DNA from: Carex sylvatica
Taxonomy: Eukaryota; Streptophyta; Magnoliopsida; Poales; Cyperaceae
Assembly (NCBI GenBank): GCA_964058845.1
Contig: CAXKVR010000066.1
Span: 226,001-290,000 of the forward strand
DNA: 64,000 nt
Reading direction: 5' to 3'
Of the stretch, positions 11,701 through 22,990 are shown piece by piece (within the stretch, counting starts at the first letter, position 1; each line of letters opens with the position of its first letter). Under the pieces are notes generated by a model. That model saw nothing but the letters and a program-made list of their open reading frames with translations, ran no database searches and was not told the DNA's origin. The translations under genes were made by a program, and so were the position numbers.

Positions 11701-13433
11701 AAAATAGATAGATGTATTCATGTATATGGTCATTTCTAGGTGGTCTGGATACAAATGCGTGCGAGCAGCTTTCTTCAAAAGAAGAGACTAAGTTATAGTG
11801 GAAGGCTTTCTGTTTACAGTGTTCTGGTCATGGTTCTGAAATTCAGAATCGGAATCGAAATTGGAATTGAATTTTTGACTGTGAGACTAGAATCAGATGA
11901 ATCGGTCGGAATTGAAAGAATCGGATCGGTAACTCGAGTATTTTTGGCAGAAACCTTGTTTTGCAGTCAAAAAGTAGAAAAAATTGGTATAAATAATTTG
12001 TAAAAAAAACTATGTTAATTAAGATAATATTATACTCAAATAATCCACTAATTATATAATGTATTATAAATATTACAAATAGAATATATTTTTATTGTCA
12101 AAAACTTTGCCGAGCTAATTGAATCATCTCATCGTCCTATGTAATAAAGCATGACCACTAACTAAATGAAAATTTCGTATATAATTATCAAGCTAAGTAA
12201 TAAAGCATGACCACATCTACTGAACTTATCAAATTTCGTATATAACTTTTGAGAAAAAGTAAAAGAGTGGGTCCCACATGCAAATAAAAAAGGCACATGC
12301 AAATCTATTGAGGATCTCACTCGCTGCTCTCCCTCTTATTTTGTGATTTATCTTTCGCAATTACTGAACAAAGTGAGGGCCTATCTGTAAAATACTCTTT
12401 CTTCTTCTGACAGCGAAAAATTTCCCCCAAATCAGAGAAGCGAAAATATTTCTCCCAAATCAGCGTTCTTTCTTCTTCGACTGAGACTCGGTCCAACGAC
12501 AGTTTCTTTGGCAGTTCCTTCGCAAATGCTGAGACTCGGTCCAGGTCAGTGAGAATCTCTAATTTTTTGCTTGAATCGGCGAGAACTCGGTTGACTCGGC
12601 TTGACTCGGTTTAAAAATTGGCTAACTCGGCCGAGTCAAGCACTGTTCATCTGAGTTTTGCCGAAAAACTCGCATGGTGAGAAACTCGGGTGAAACTCGG
12701 ATTGGACAAGACTCGGAATCGGCCGATTTTCGGAACCATGACTTCTGGTTTACACGCCTTTCTTTAACTAATTTCTTGGCAGTGAGCTTCTGCAAACAGT
12801 AATTGGGAACTTCTGCAGTCTTGAACGGCTGAAGCCGCAGCAGCATGATAGTGCTAAATATTAAACTTAGCTTTGGAATGCATGTGTTAGATGTTAGATG
12901 TTTAAAATAAAACGGAACACTTCTATAAAATATTAAACTAATTAAATCAATGAAACTTTAGGTACTATTCCTCATTCCAGCTAAGTGAAAAAAGCGACGT
13001 GTTCAGCTTTGGAGTTGTTCTGTTAGAGATCATTACAGGACAACCTTCTGTCACTAGGGGTCCAGAGGGATTCCATCTGAAGCATTGGGTGAATCAAAAA
13101 CTATCTAGAGGAGATATTGAAAGCATTGCAGACCCGAGAATGCATGGCCAGTATGACATAAATTCTGTTTGGAAGGTTACCGATCTGGCACGCAAGTGTA
13201 CTGATGATAGCTCTGCTCATAGGCCGACCATGAGTGCAGTAGTCATAGAACTCAAGGAAAGCCTCGATCTGGAAATCTCCACTGAGGGAACCCGTGGAAG
13301 GAGTACAACTTCTACCAATTCCAATAATTATGCAAGGAAAGACGGATATGGAAGTGATGTTACTCAGAACAGTGTTGTCGAGATGGCTAACAACGTACGT
13401 GGCATGTCTGCAACAGGTCCCATAGCGAGATAA
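326..13433 (+). CDS. Malectin-like/LRR receptor kinase (LRR-RLK subfamily I), 13 exons
   Basis: Plasma-membrane receptor-like Ser/Thr kinase. Exons: 326-422, 3657-4200, 4568-5022, 5311-5449, 5536-5607, 5844-5915, 5995-6078, 6594-6730, 7185-7657, 9698-9824, 9929-9988, 10521-10710, 12962-13433. All joins use GT-AG and keep frame, giving 2922 nt (973 aa plus stop). Domains: signal peptide (1-27); malectin-like domain beginning ISIDCG and later [11 protein letters not shown] (about 35-370); a GDPCAP linker; leucine-rich repeats from two 72-nt exons plus the next; one transmembrane helix (about 503-528); an unusual repeat-bearing juxtamembrane region; and a kinase. The kinase has GTGGFG (about 654), Lys in VAVK (about 675), HRD in IHRDVK (about 768-770), DFG (about 788) and GTPGYLDPE, so it is an RD kinase with no missing catalytic residue. 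The family includes defence and symbiosis receptors; the ligand is unknown. Introns 1, 9 and 12 exceed 2 kb. Exon ends are read by eye. Confidence 0.9.
1660..1704. repeat. Three tandem copies of a 15-bp unit in intron 1
   Basis: Three units of form GAAACATTCTTGAGA follow each other exactly (1660, 1675, 1690) with one or two changes each. GAA and TTC blocks alternate as in a loose heat-shock element, but the spacing is not the strict nGAAnnTTCn form. It lies in intron 1 of the receptor kinase; the rest of that intron (423-3656) has no coding signal. Confidence 0.6.
2760..2889. repeat. Perfect 35-bp inverted repeat with a 60-bp loop
   Basis: Bases 2760-2794 and 2855-2889 are exact reverse complements (AGTAGAGTTGACATTCC inward, including CTTGCCAATAAATA). 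The perfect pairing is unlike a plant microRNA precursor, which normally has mismatches. The right arm ends exactly where a hAT-like terminus begins. Confidence 0.85.
2890..2960 (+). mobile_element. Possible hAT-type terminus, remnant
   Basis: The sequence TAGGGGTGCAAACGGG matches the usual form of plant hAT termini (TAGNGGTG), followed by CCGTATTCG/CCGTATCCG-rich sequence like that in many hAT-derived small elements. I did not find a matching far terminus or an 8-bp target duplication, so it is probably truncated. Confidence 0.4.
7203..7391 (+). repeat. 69-bp in-frame tandem repeat in the kinase juxtamembrane exon
   Basis: Copies start at 7203, 7272 and 7341, a constant period of 69 bp (23 codons). 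Each encodes [16 protein letters not shown] with few changes (NSANTP in copy 2, NHRPN in copy 3), followed by a variable seven-residue linker; the third copy fades after about 7391. The repeat lies between the transmembrane helix and the kinase and keeps the frame open. Confidence 0.95.
7969..8361. mobile_element. Hairpin-type MITE in intron 9
   Basis: The two halves are long inverted repeats: GGGCTATGGTAAATTGCAAT at the left is answered by its near complement ending at 8361, and pairing runs inward for about 190 bp to an AT-rich centre near 8165. No coding capacity. Related arms containing TTGGAGACCAAATTTTACAT occur at 8403-8704, 13.7 kb, 16.3 kb, 48.6 kb and 59.5 kb. Confidence 0.75.
8403..8704. 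mobile_element. Second hairpin MITE of the same family in intron 9
   Basis: Arms 8403-8528 and 8583-8704 are imperfect inverted repeats that share the GCTTGGAGAC and CATTTCAATATAGAG blocks with the family. The element sits about 40 bp after the previous one, separated by a short (TA)n tract, so intron 9 is largely foldback DNA. Confidence 0.65.
11827..12742. mobile_element. TIR element in intron 12
   Basis: Ends are 15-bp terminal inverted repeats, GTCATGGTTCTGAAA at the left and the complement of GTCATGGTTCCGAAA at the right. TTCTG flanks both sides (11822-11826 and 12743-12747), which could be a 5-bp target duplication. The interior carries many ACTCGG motifs and no convincing protein. The superfamily is not settled by what I can see. 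Confidence 0.55.
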
Positions 13434-13655
13434 TTTGCTTGTTTGTTTCGTTGGTTGATTTCTTTGTTGTATTTTGGGGAGTCACTTGTGGATATAAATT
13501 AGTAGTTTTGTGTGACGTCAACAATGTTGGGTTGAATTATGTGTGATAATAGTTTCTGTATGTATATATGTATGTTGAATATTTGTTGAATTATGGATGT
13601 ATATGTATGCTCAATGTTAAATATTGTGTTCTGTATATATAATATCTAATGAATT
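13434..13655. other. 3' flank of the receptor kinase gene
   Basis: AT-rich sequence with TGTATATATGTATG-type runs after the stop codon. It presumably contains the 3' UTR; no other gene is seen. Confidence 0.4.
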
Positions 13656-14780
13656 ATTGATGTATATGGCTGTGGTGCATTACAATGTATAGGTTACAAT
13701 GTATAGGTCCTCTGGTGCATTGGATAGTAAATTGTTGGATTACAAGTCTAAACAGTTGATTCAAACCCTTCAATATGATATTCATATTAAAATGTACTAG
13801 CTAGGAGACCAAATTTTACATTTTTTTTGAAATTCTTCGTTATTTTTTTTGGAATATTTGCATGACGACAAGAGTTCAAGTACAAAATTTTGAGAAAAAT
13901 AGTTTGATTGAAATGAAAATACTTTTTTAGAACACACAATTATTCATAACAAAATAGTTCGTGTGACTAGGCACCGTTTTGTGTTGGATTGGAAATATTT
14001 AATCATGCTAGTAAGAGATACCACCCGATTTTTGAACTTTTTAACTCCTTTATATCAATTATTTCAATGAAATAAGTAATTTTCTCTCATTTCAACCATT
14101 AAAAATAATATTTAATCAAGTTTAATTTAAATTTTGATGATTTAAAGCAATGCAATTAAACTTATTTTCTCAAAAAAACTATGTAATATTAACAAAATTA
14201 AATCAATCTCAATTAGAGAATTCTCCTTAATCCACTTTCCAATAGCTCCAGAAAAAAAATGTAATTATCCTATAAATGAGAAAAAGTTATTTTGCTTTTT
14301 CATTAAAGATCATATTAAATTCATAAAAAAAAAACTAAATTCAAACTAGAAATTAATAATATACTTGACTATCTATCAAGATAAAGAATAACAACTCATC
14401 TATTAAAATTATGATCAATATATGAAGCAATAGCGACGTATAGTTCGGTATACAGTCTAGGTAGCCACCAGGATTACCATTATTGTGGTAGAGGTCGCCA
14501 TGTAGACTATGCAAATATCATTTTGCCAACTTCTATGAGTCAGTCTCACTCGAAAAACTCTACAATATTTTATTTATAACTCAAATCGTTATTGATAAAA
14601 TATTTGGTCTCATTCATGACATAAAGGTTAGACTATCCGTTAAAAAAAGTAAATGTCAATATAAATATAATATTAAAACATAATAAAAAAAAAGTTAAAA
14701 TGAGAAATCATATTAGAGAGATTTAAAAAGTATGAATAATACATTTAGTATTTTCCGATATCATAACCTAAAAAAATAAA

Positions 14781-15814
14781 GAATAATTATTTGAGTACCC
14801 GCGCTACAATACCCCCTCTACAGTACTCGCACTTAGACGAATAATGTATTATGGTCCCCACTAATTCTTATTCTAAAAAGATATTATATAGTCTTAATTA
14901 ATTATTATTCTAAAATTCCAGTAGTACCATTTCTTTATGGTCCCCACTAATTATATAGTTTCTCTTTTACAGTATCCGCATCAACCTTTCTCTAATAAAA
15001 ATAGTTGACTTCATAGGAATAAATACTTCAGTGTATAGATATAAATACTTTCAGTACTTAGATAATTATACTTCCAATGACATATATAAAAATTACTTAG
15101 ATATTTATACCTTTATAGTTATAAATATTTAGAAGATAAGATATTAACACTTAAAAAGAAGATATTAATACTTTAATGCGTAACTTGTTATGATTATCCC
15201 TTTTCGAGTTCTCCAATCATCTCCGCGTCAGCCTTCCTCTAACAAAAATAGTTGATCTCATACGTATAAATACTTCAGTGTATAAGTATAAATATTTTCA
15301 ATCTTAGATATTAATACTTTCAGTGTCATATATAAAAAATATTTGCAAGTATAGGTACAAATACTTGTACGGCGAGGTAAAAATACCTGGGCGACGACGA
15401 GTCTGAAGGTACGTCATCATGGATCTCATTTAAAAGAAAAAATTGCGTATGTATTAATAATTTAGAAATAAAATAAAATTGTGGAGATTTTGCAGTCCCT
15501 ACAGGAAGTTATCTTTCTGCATTTAATTTTCAGTTGTCCCCCCCGCGGGTACAGTGCGAGTATAGTACTGTGGGTACTATTATCTTTGCGCTGCAGTATC
15601 TGCACAATAAATAATTGTTCATCTCATAGCTATAAATACTTTCGTACTTAGGTATAAATACTTCTGTGCATAGGTATTAATACTTCAAGAAAAAAAATCG
15701 AATTGTAGAGTTTTTGCAATCCCACAAAAAGTTATTGTTTCACATTTAATTTTCGGTGATCCCCACTACAGATACAATGTGGGTACTGTAGCGCGGATAC
15801 TGTTATCAGCTTTC
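14781..15814. mobile_element. MULE-like insertion (1034 bp) with 9-bp target duplication
   Basis: AAAAATAAA flanks both sides (14772-14780 and 15815-15823). The ends are diverged inverted repeats beginning with GA and sharing CCGCGCTACARTACCC. The tandem copy near 17.33 kb lacks the insert, which confirms the boundaries. The interior is built of repeated TAAATACTTCAGTGTATAG-like pieces and encodes no transposase, so it is non-autonomous. Confidence 0.75.
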
Positions 15815-15890
15815 AAAAATAAATATAAGAATGTTTCTATTATTAATGTCTAATTATTAAACAAAACTTAAAATCATATATTTTTTAGTA

Positions 15891-16025
15891 AATGTTTGGA
15901 GGTCAAGCCACCCAACTATTTAATACCTTTGTAATACAACGAAGGATTTCCTCCATCTGGGTTTCAAACCCATTACCTTCCTAATGAAGACCATGTACCT
16001 TTGTCACTAGACCAAATGCTAGTTC
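15891..16025 (-). mobile_element. tRNA-derived SINE, copy 1
   Basis: Read on the minus strand it has an A-box-like GGTCTAGTGACAAAGG, a B-box-like GGGTTTGAAACCC and the conserved tail block GTATTAAATAGTTGGGTGGC. It is the same family as 30231-30380. The second tandem copy near 17.4 kb lacks it, an empty site. The flanking duplication is imperfect (ATATATTAGTA-like). Confidence 0.7.
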
Positions 16026-17545
16026 TTAAAAATTATATATTAGTATGATCGATTGATATTTAAAGACCACTTTCCCATTAACATGTTGCATGAATAAATG
16101 GTGCATCTAGTACTACACTCACGCAAGTAATGTTTAGAAAACGCATCCCTCGTGAAGGAACAAGACACATGATTTTGATGTATATGTGTGTTGTATATTG
16201 AATTTTTTTTTTTGACAATGAAGTATATTGAATTATTGATGTACGTATATGGCTGTGGTGCATTACAATGTATAAGTCTTCTTGTGCATTGGATAGTAAA
16301 TTGTTGGATTACAAGTTCAAACAATCGATTCAAACCCTTCAATATGATATTTATATTAAAATGTGCTAGGAGACCAAAATTTACATTTTTTCTGAAATTC
16401 TTCACTATTTTTTTGGAATATTTGCATGACGACGAGAGTTCAAGTACAAAATTTTGATAAAAATAGTTTGATTGAAATGAAAATACTTTTTTAGAACACA
16501 TAATAATTCGTAACAAAATAATTCGTGTGACTAGACACCGTTTTGTGTTGGATTGGAAATATTTAGACACGCTAGTAAGAGGTACCCACCCAATTTTTGA
16601 ACTTTTGAACTCCTTTTTATTAATGATTTCAATGAAATCGATGATTTTCTCTCATTTTAACCATTAAAAATAATCTTTAATCAAGTTTAATTTAAATTTT
16701 GATGATTTAAAGCAATGCAATTAAACTTATTTTCTCAAAAAAACTATATAATATTAACAAAATTAAATCAATCTCAATTGGAGAATTCTCCTTAATCCAG
16801 TCTCCAATAGCTCCAGAAAAAAATGTAATTATCCTATAAATTAGAAAAAAGTTCTTTCACTTTTTCATTAAAGATCATATTAAATCTATATTCATAACAA
16901 TATCTAAATTCAAAATAGAAATTAATAATATACTTGACTATCTATCAAAAACAAGGATAAGAACTCATCTATTAAAATTATGATCAATATATAAAGAAAT
17001 AGCGACGTACAATTAGATAGACAATATAGGTAGCCCCCCAGGATTACCATTATTGTGGTAGAGGTCATCATTTAGACTATGCACTTTTGCCAACTTATAT
17101 GAGTTAGCCTCACTCAAAGAACTCTACAATATTTTATTTATAACTAAAATCGTTATTAGTAAAATATTTGGTCTCTGCTGATTTGTGACATGAAGGTTAG
17201 ACTATCCGTCAAAAAGAATAAATTTCAATATAATTATAATATCAAAACATAATAAAAAAAAATGAAAAAACATATTAGAGAGATTTAAAAAGTATGTAAT
17301 AATATATTTAGTATTCTCCGATATCATAACCTAAAATAATAAATATAAGAATGTTTCTACTATTAATATCTAATTATTAAACAAAACTTAAAAAAAATCA
17401 CATTTTAGTATGCTCGATTGATAATTAAAGACCACTTTCCCATTAACATGTTGCATGAATAAATGGTCATCTAGTACTATACACCACTCACGCAAGTAAT
17501 GTTTAGAAAATGCATGAAGGAACAAGACACATGATTTTTATTAAG

Positions 17546-17919
17546 ATTTGGGGGAGCCACATAGGCCTAGGGAGAGGCACGAACTTTTCTTGGTCCAATA
17601 AAAATTTCTCAAACATGCCTTTTTTTAATTATAAAAGTATGTTTGTATTTATAATAATTATAAAGTTATGCCATAGTCTAGTATTTTTGTTTCACTTTAT
17701 TCTATTTTCTAAAGTTATCCTGATTTATTTAGACTAACATTATTAATAATGACAACTTATGTTGCGACTGTAAATAACAAAGAAAACGAAAAATCTATTA
17801 GCAAAAATATTATATTACAACTCCGACGATCCTTTCCTTTAAATGGAGTAGGAAAATCAACAAAATGAAATTCATCTTTAAGTTACATATACATTCATTT
17901 TTCAGAATTTTTAACTTTT

Positions 17920-17965
<46 letters not shown>

Positions 17966-18289
17966 GTCAGAAAGGAGAATGATATGAAATTTTATTAAGA
18001 AATTGAATTAATATATGCTTCATTCCTTTAAGCAATCATGCAAGTATCCAATTGTTGTTATAGAAAATTCGAAATTTTGAAAAAACAAAGTTTTAGTTCA
18101 GTTTCTTTAAATATTTCTAAAAATCTTCCATTGCAGATATATTGATATTCTGTGACGAAGATTGAAATGTTTAGGGGACATATGCATCGGAAAAAAAAAT
18201 TCTATCTTCGTACTTTTCAATAATTTATTCAATATATATATTTTTAGAGATATATTAATGTGATGTACAAAATTAATTTGGATTTTTTT
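17546..18289. repeat. Gene-free stretch with a (TA)n microsatellite
   Basis: No coding signal. A pure (TA)n run covers about 17922-17960; the rest is AT-rich. Confidence 0.6.
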
Positions 18290-18560
18290 CCCCTTGAATT
18301 AAGAAATTATATGCCCATGCATGTAATTATTTTACCTCGTTTTATAGTTCATACCGTTTGAACAGATAATGTTGCTTTGGAATTATTTGTTTCATAATAA
18401 CGTCTAATTAAGATAAGAAGATTAAGAAGACTTAAAAAGGATATGAAATGGTAAGAATAATGTTAATATAACGACAATATAATCTAGAGGCGCTGGAATT
18501 AATATTGAACAACATACGTAAATATTTTATATCTAGAATGCTGATATATACAATTTCCAT
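18290..18560 (+). repeat. Dispersed repeat, copy 1 (second copy at 62.6 kb)
   Basis: From TTTTACCTCGTTTTATAG through AAGATAAGAAGATTAAGAAG to ATTTTATATCTAGAATG this matches 62590-62830 in the same orientation with small indels. No coding capacity; probably part of an older transposable element. Confidence 0.75.
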
Positions 18561-18889
18561 TTTATTCTTACTCCAATTTTTTTTTTTTTCAAACATAATT
18601 AGTCACATTGAAAAGAGCATCTCATTGCAAAAGATTCTAAATTTCTTGACAAATAAAGTGAGTCGTCTGGTCTGGTGCAGTCCTTTTTAAGCTAGACACA
18701 CTTTTATTTCCTTTAATCACAATCAAATAAATAAACTAATTTAATACCAGGTATGTAATGGAGTATACCTGAAATGTACCACCTTGTATATTTTTATTTC
18801 CTCTAATCACAATTAATTAGGTGGTGGTACATACCAGGTATATACGAGAGAAACAAGTACTCATGGCTGTTTTTTTATTTCCTCTAATC

Positions 18890-19320
18890 ACAATCAAATA
18901 AATTACAGTCCTTTTTTTCGAAAAGTAGTATTAATAATTAGTTCCATAATCCATATACGTACTATATGAACTTCAACTCTTTCAGTAAAAGTTCATATAT
19001 GCGATGGCAATATTATCGGGTGTAGAGTGACATCGTCTCATTTATTTTGGATGCTTGATCGATCTAACAAATAAATCATGCATATCTTGTCTTCCATCCT
19101 CATTAATTTTATTATTATTTGAAGTTTCTATATTCTTTTAATTAGCGTCATTGATCATCCATTTTAATTCGTCAAGTAATGCCGTAGTGAATACCAACAA
19201 CAAATGTTCCAACTTAATTATAAGCACGGCAAGGAAGTAAAATTTGTATATATATATAGTAGGCTAAACATCATGTTTAAAAGTTGTTTTAATAATAAAT
19301 AAAAATTTATATTACGTACA
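18890..19320 (+). repeat. Triplicated intergenic module, copy 1
   Basis: Begins AATCACAATCAAATAAAT and contains TGACATCGTCTCATTTA, ATCATGCATATCTTGTCTTCC and AAGTAATGCCGTAGTGAATACC. The same order occurs at 20493 and, more diverged, at 22436. No open frame of interest. Confidence 0.75.
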
Positions 19321-20492
19321 AGATAAAAAATCTTCACTCTGAATTTTAATCAATCAATTTTTTAATTGGTCAAGCAGATAGGTTCCAGAGGTCTGAGTAT
19401 CTTAATTACTATGATACTAAAAGGGGAATTATATATATTTTAGATCCTCAACATAGAACCAATTAATGTGCAAAATTAAACAAAAACCGTCCTAATTAAC
19501 TACTAATTAACTCTGGTCCTGGAAGTTTATGTTTTCAATTTGATTATCCAACTAACTGTCCTTTCATATACCTACCTATACCTAAGCATAAATTTTAAAA
19601 AAAAAGTTTAAATGTATAAGACAAATTAAAAAGAAATCTGACGGTACCTAACTGTACCTCGATCACTATTGAAGAACCTACACCGTCCATCAAGATTATA
19701 GAAGCAATTCTAACAAGATATACCTAAATGAATTCAGAGGCTACCACCGACCTCACACCTGAATTAATGAACCGGCCATCTCCAAGTGTAATTGTGACCA
19801 TATCCAGCATGGCCATGGTCACAACTATTGAAGATACTCTTCAATCTTTGTTAATTCTTTTTCACTCTTCTTTTGTTATTTGTAATGTTTTATTTACTTA
19901 GTTTCCATTTCTATTCTTTTTTTGTTTGTGATTTTATTGACTTTTTTCTTGTAGTTGTGCTGCATCCGACTTGCAGATTCAGTACTTACCAGGTATATGT
20001 ACTCCATTACTAGACCTTATCCGTTCACCAAACAAGAAAAAGAAAAAAGCTGACTTTTAGGAGTAATTAGCACAGAAATTAATTTGAATAATTTTCTCTA
20101 AATAATCTTGCATGTGACTTTTACTTTTCACGGTGTTGTCGAGCATGGAGTGCATGCAGCTTGAAATTAATACGTGGTTGTCGAGGTCATGGAAGCACGT
20201 TCCTCTATATTAAGTGCTACATCGATTGATATGAAGATGAAAACTGGGGAAATTCCTGAGTGTGTTCAGTACTTGTTCGAAGAAAAATTGTAGTGTGAGA
20301 TATAGTTTTTTACCAAATTCTTATCATGCACAAATCACAATCGAAAGGGGTTCCTTTCCTTGTCTTTGCCGTTAACAGCCCTGTAAAGCCCTGTTTGTAC
20401 TCTCACAAAAAAGGAGCTCTATTCAATGAAGAGTTCAATTCTCCTCACGATTTTGCAGCCTCAGAAAAACTGATGGTTGTTTTCTTAATTCC
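19321..20492. other. Gene-free stretch between repeat modules
   Basis: AT-rich sequence, including a TGCTGCATCCGACTTGCAG block near 19960 that recurs in similar form near 62555. I see no gene. Confidence 0.4.
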
Positions 20493-21060
20493 TCTAATCA
20501 CAATCAAATAAATTACAGTCCTTTTTTTTTTTAAAATAGTATTAATATTTAGTTCCATAATTAATCCATATACATACTATATGAACTTTACCTCTTTTAG
20601 TAGAAGTTTATATATATGTGCCATGGTAATATTAGCGGTTGTAGAGTGACATCGTATCATTTAATTGGGATGCTTGACCTAACAAAGAAATCATGCATAT
20701 CTTGTCTTCCAGCCTCATTAATTTTATTATTATTTGAAGTTACTATATTCTTTTAATTAGCGTCATTGATCATCCATTTTCGTCAAGTAATGCCGTACTG
20801 AATACCAACAACAAATATTCCAACTTAATTATAAGAACGACACGGAAGTAAAATTTGTATATAGTATAAATTATTTTAATAATAAACAAAAATTTATATT
20901 ACGTACAAGAAAAAGAATCTTCACTCTGTGTTTTTATAAATAATATTTTTTTTACAATGTTGCATAGAAATAACGGAAAACTAAAGAATTTAATTAACAC
21001 GCCAAAAAATGCAAGTAGAAACCAAAAGTAAAATAAAGATTTAATGCATACAAAAAAGGT
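20493..21060 (+). repeat. Triplicated intergenic module, copy 2
   Basis: Close match to the module at 18890, extending further to a TGTTGCATAGAAATAACGG block that is also present in copy 3 near 22890. Confidence 0.75.
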
Positions 21061-21331
21061 TGTAGATTCCCATGTGTAAGAAGTCAACCATGCACGCATA
21101 GTTTGCCAATACCTTCATTGTAACAAATGAAGTGAATCTACAAGACAAGGAATGTAACAAATTAGATATTTATATTCAAATAATGTGTATTCAGATCAAG
21201 ATTCAACATTTTTATATGGCTACTTGTTATTTCTGGTCAATCTACATTAATCTAATGATTTGATTGAATGTCAAGCATTTGCAAAATACAATATATGGAC
21301 AAGTTATGCTTTGGAATATATTAAAAGCAAG

Positions 21332-21543
21332 GTGGGGGGTTTTGTGTAAACGGTTTTTTGGACAAAGTCTCATTCAAAGTCGGATTTAAACCGTCCAATT
21401 TGTATTAAAATTCCTACAAACATTTAGATTCAAGGAGCCATTTGAATTTATTAAGTTTTAATATGTTTGCATGAATCTCAATGCAAATCAGACGATTTAA
21501 TTTAGCTTTGGATGAGACTCTGTCCAAAGTCAGTCCCAATCCC
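21332..21543. mobile_element. Small TIR element with 11-bp flanking repeat
   Basis: TTAAAAGCAAG flanks both sides (21321-21331 and 21544-21554). The inner ends are inverted repeats sharing TTTGGACA(A/G)AGTCTCAT. At 212 bp it has no coding capacity. The long target duplication suggests a MULE-derived MITE. Confidence 0.7.
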
Positions 21544-22435
21544 TTAAAAGCAAGTATATATGGACCTCAAATTTTCTAATTAAGCAAAGGAAACAATTTC
21601 ATAACAATTCTTCTACAAATAAATATCCTAAAAAAAGAAAAAAATTCATACTAATTATTAGGTACAAACAGTGCCGTACCTATGATTTGTGTCAGAAGTA
21701 GATAAAAATATTTATGGTACAGTTAAATAGGAGGATGGTTGCCAAAAAAAAAAAATACCGGTACATATCATAATTTAATTAGGAGCCTTCACGTACATAT
21801 ATTGATCAATTTCAAAGTTTTTCAAGAGTCAATACCAATTACCTAATAACCGTATATTAATTGGTACACAATATGAATTACCAAACAGTGAATTGGAAAC
21901 TAATTATTAACCAAATAACAATTAATTCAAACTAACCATTAAGCAATACTAATTAAATCTTTCAATAGCATAAGTGCTCAAACATTTTGTATCTTGTTTC
22001 CTTAGCAAACTCTTAGCTTATGGCTTGCTGATTTAGATATCTCTAAATTGCTTTATAACTAGAGATCTGTTGTAATAATTAAACTACTGCTTGATTGCGT
22101 TTGTTTTGTATGGACAAACATGTTTATAATGAAGCAGATGGTTTTATACCACTTTTATCAAAAAAAAAAAATACTAATTAAACTAATAAATTACCAAACA
22201 GTGGTTTAGTATTTGGAAACTAACCATTACCAAAGAGTTAATAAATAATTGTGATGAAAAATAGAAAGAGAAATGGAAAAGGAGATGAAAGGAACCTTTG
22301 CGATCAGGTTTGTGACAACTCTTCACGATGCCAAAATAATAAATCGATCAATATAATTCATATTAATGCCTACTGATATATGCCATTTCTAAACTACTCT
22401 AATCTGTTTTTGGTTTACTCCAATATCGCAAACAA

Positions 22436-22990
22436 AGTAAATTACAGTCCCTTTCTGCTAAAATAATATCATATAATAATAATAATAATATTTAGTTCCA
22501 TATACTATTTGAACTTGATCTCTATTGCTAAAAGTTTCTCTAAATGGTGTATTTATAAGCTGCTAGCTAGAGAGTGGGCATCTATATAATTGGGAAGTTT
22601 TACCTAACAAAGAAATCATTCATTTTTCGTCTTCCATTATTCTTCATAAATTGTATGGTTAGATTATTTTCATATTATTTTTTTTAGTTAGGGTCATGCA
22701 TTTTAGTCAAGTAATGCCGTTAATAAGTTACAAAAATAGATGTTTCAAACTTAATTACAACTATTGAGAGGAATTTGAATACAGAGAGGCTAAACATCAT
22801 TTTTTAAATTTCTTTTAATATAATATAAATTTTATATTATACAAAATAGGATTTTTCATTATTTGATTTCACACAAAAAATTACTGTGTTGCATAGAAAA
22901 GGAAAATCATAGAGTTTATTAATCAAACACAAAATACTAGTATATATCAAAAATAAAATAAAGAGCTAACAGATACCAAAAAAATCAATT
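22436..22990 (+). repeat. Triplicated intergenic module, copy 3 (diverged)
   Basis: Shares AAATTACAGTCC, AACAAAGAAATCAT, TCAAGTAATGCCGTTAATA and TGTTGCATAGAAAAGGAAAATCA blocks in the same order as the two other copies, with more changes. Confidence 0.6.

Larger units (their letters stand above)
13656..17545. repeat. Non-coding unit duplicated in tandem (13.66-16.18 and 16.23-17.55 kb)
   Basis: The second copy (about 16228-17545) matches the first (about 13656-16180) in order and orientation, from GAATTATTGATGTA through GGAATATTTGCATGACGAC to CACGCAAGTAATGTTTAGAA. Net of its two insertions the first copy is about 1.4 kb, as is the second. Neither copy has a credible gene. The uninterrupted second copy acts as an empty-site reference for the MULE-like element and the SINE inside the first. 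Confidence 0.85.

Noticed and set aside
11000..12860. A larger transposon bounded by AGCACTA/TAGTGCT in intron 12
   Set aside because: The heptamer match is short and the adjacent CTGCAG-rich sequence is low complexity; only the 11827-12742 element has convincing ends.
326..13433. The receptor kinase as several broken ORFs (pseudogene)
   Set aside because: Thirteen exons join at GT-AG sites in frame to exactly 974 codons, with every kinase motif present.
17510..17737. A 75-codon frame at the end of the tandem unit
   Set aside because: Hydrophobic AT-rich translation without a family, and not open in the first tandem copy.
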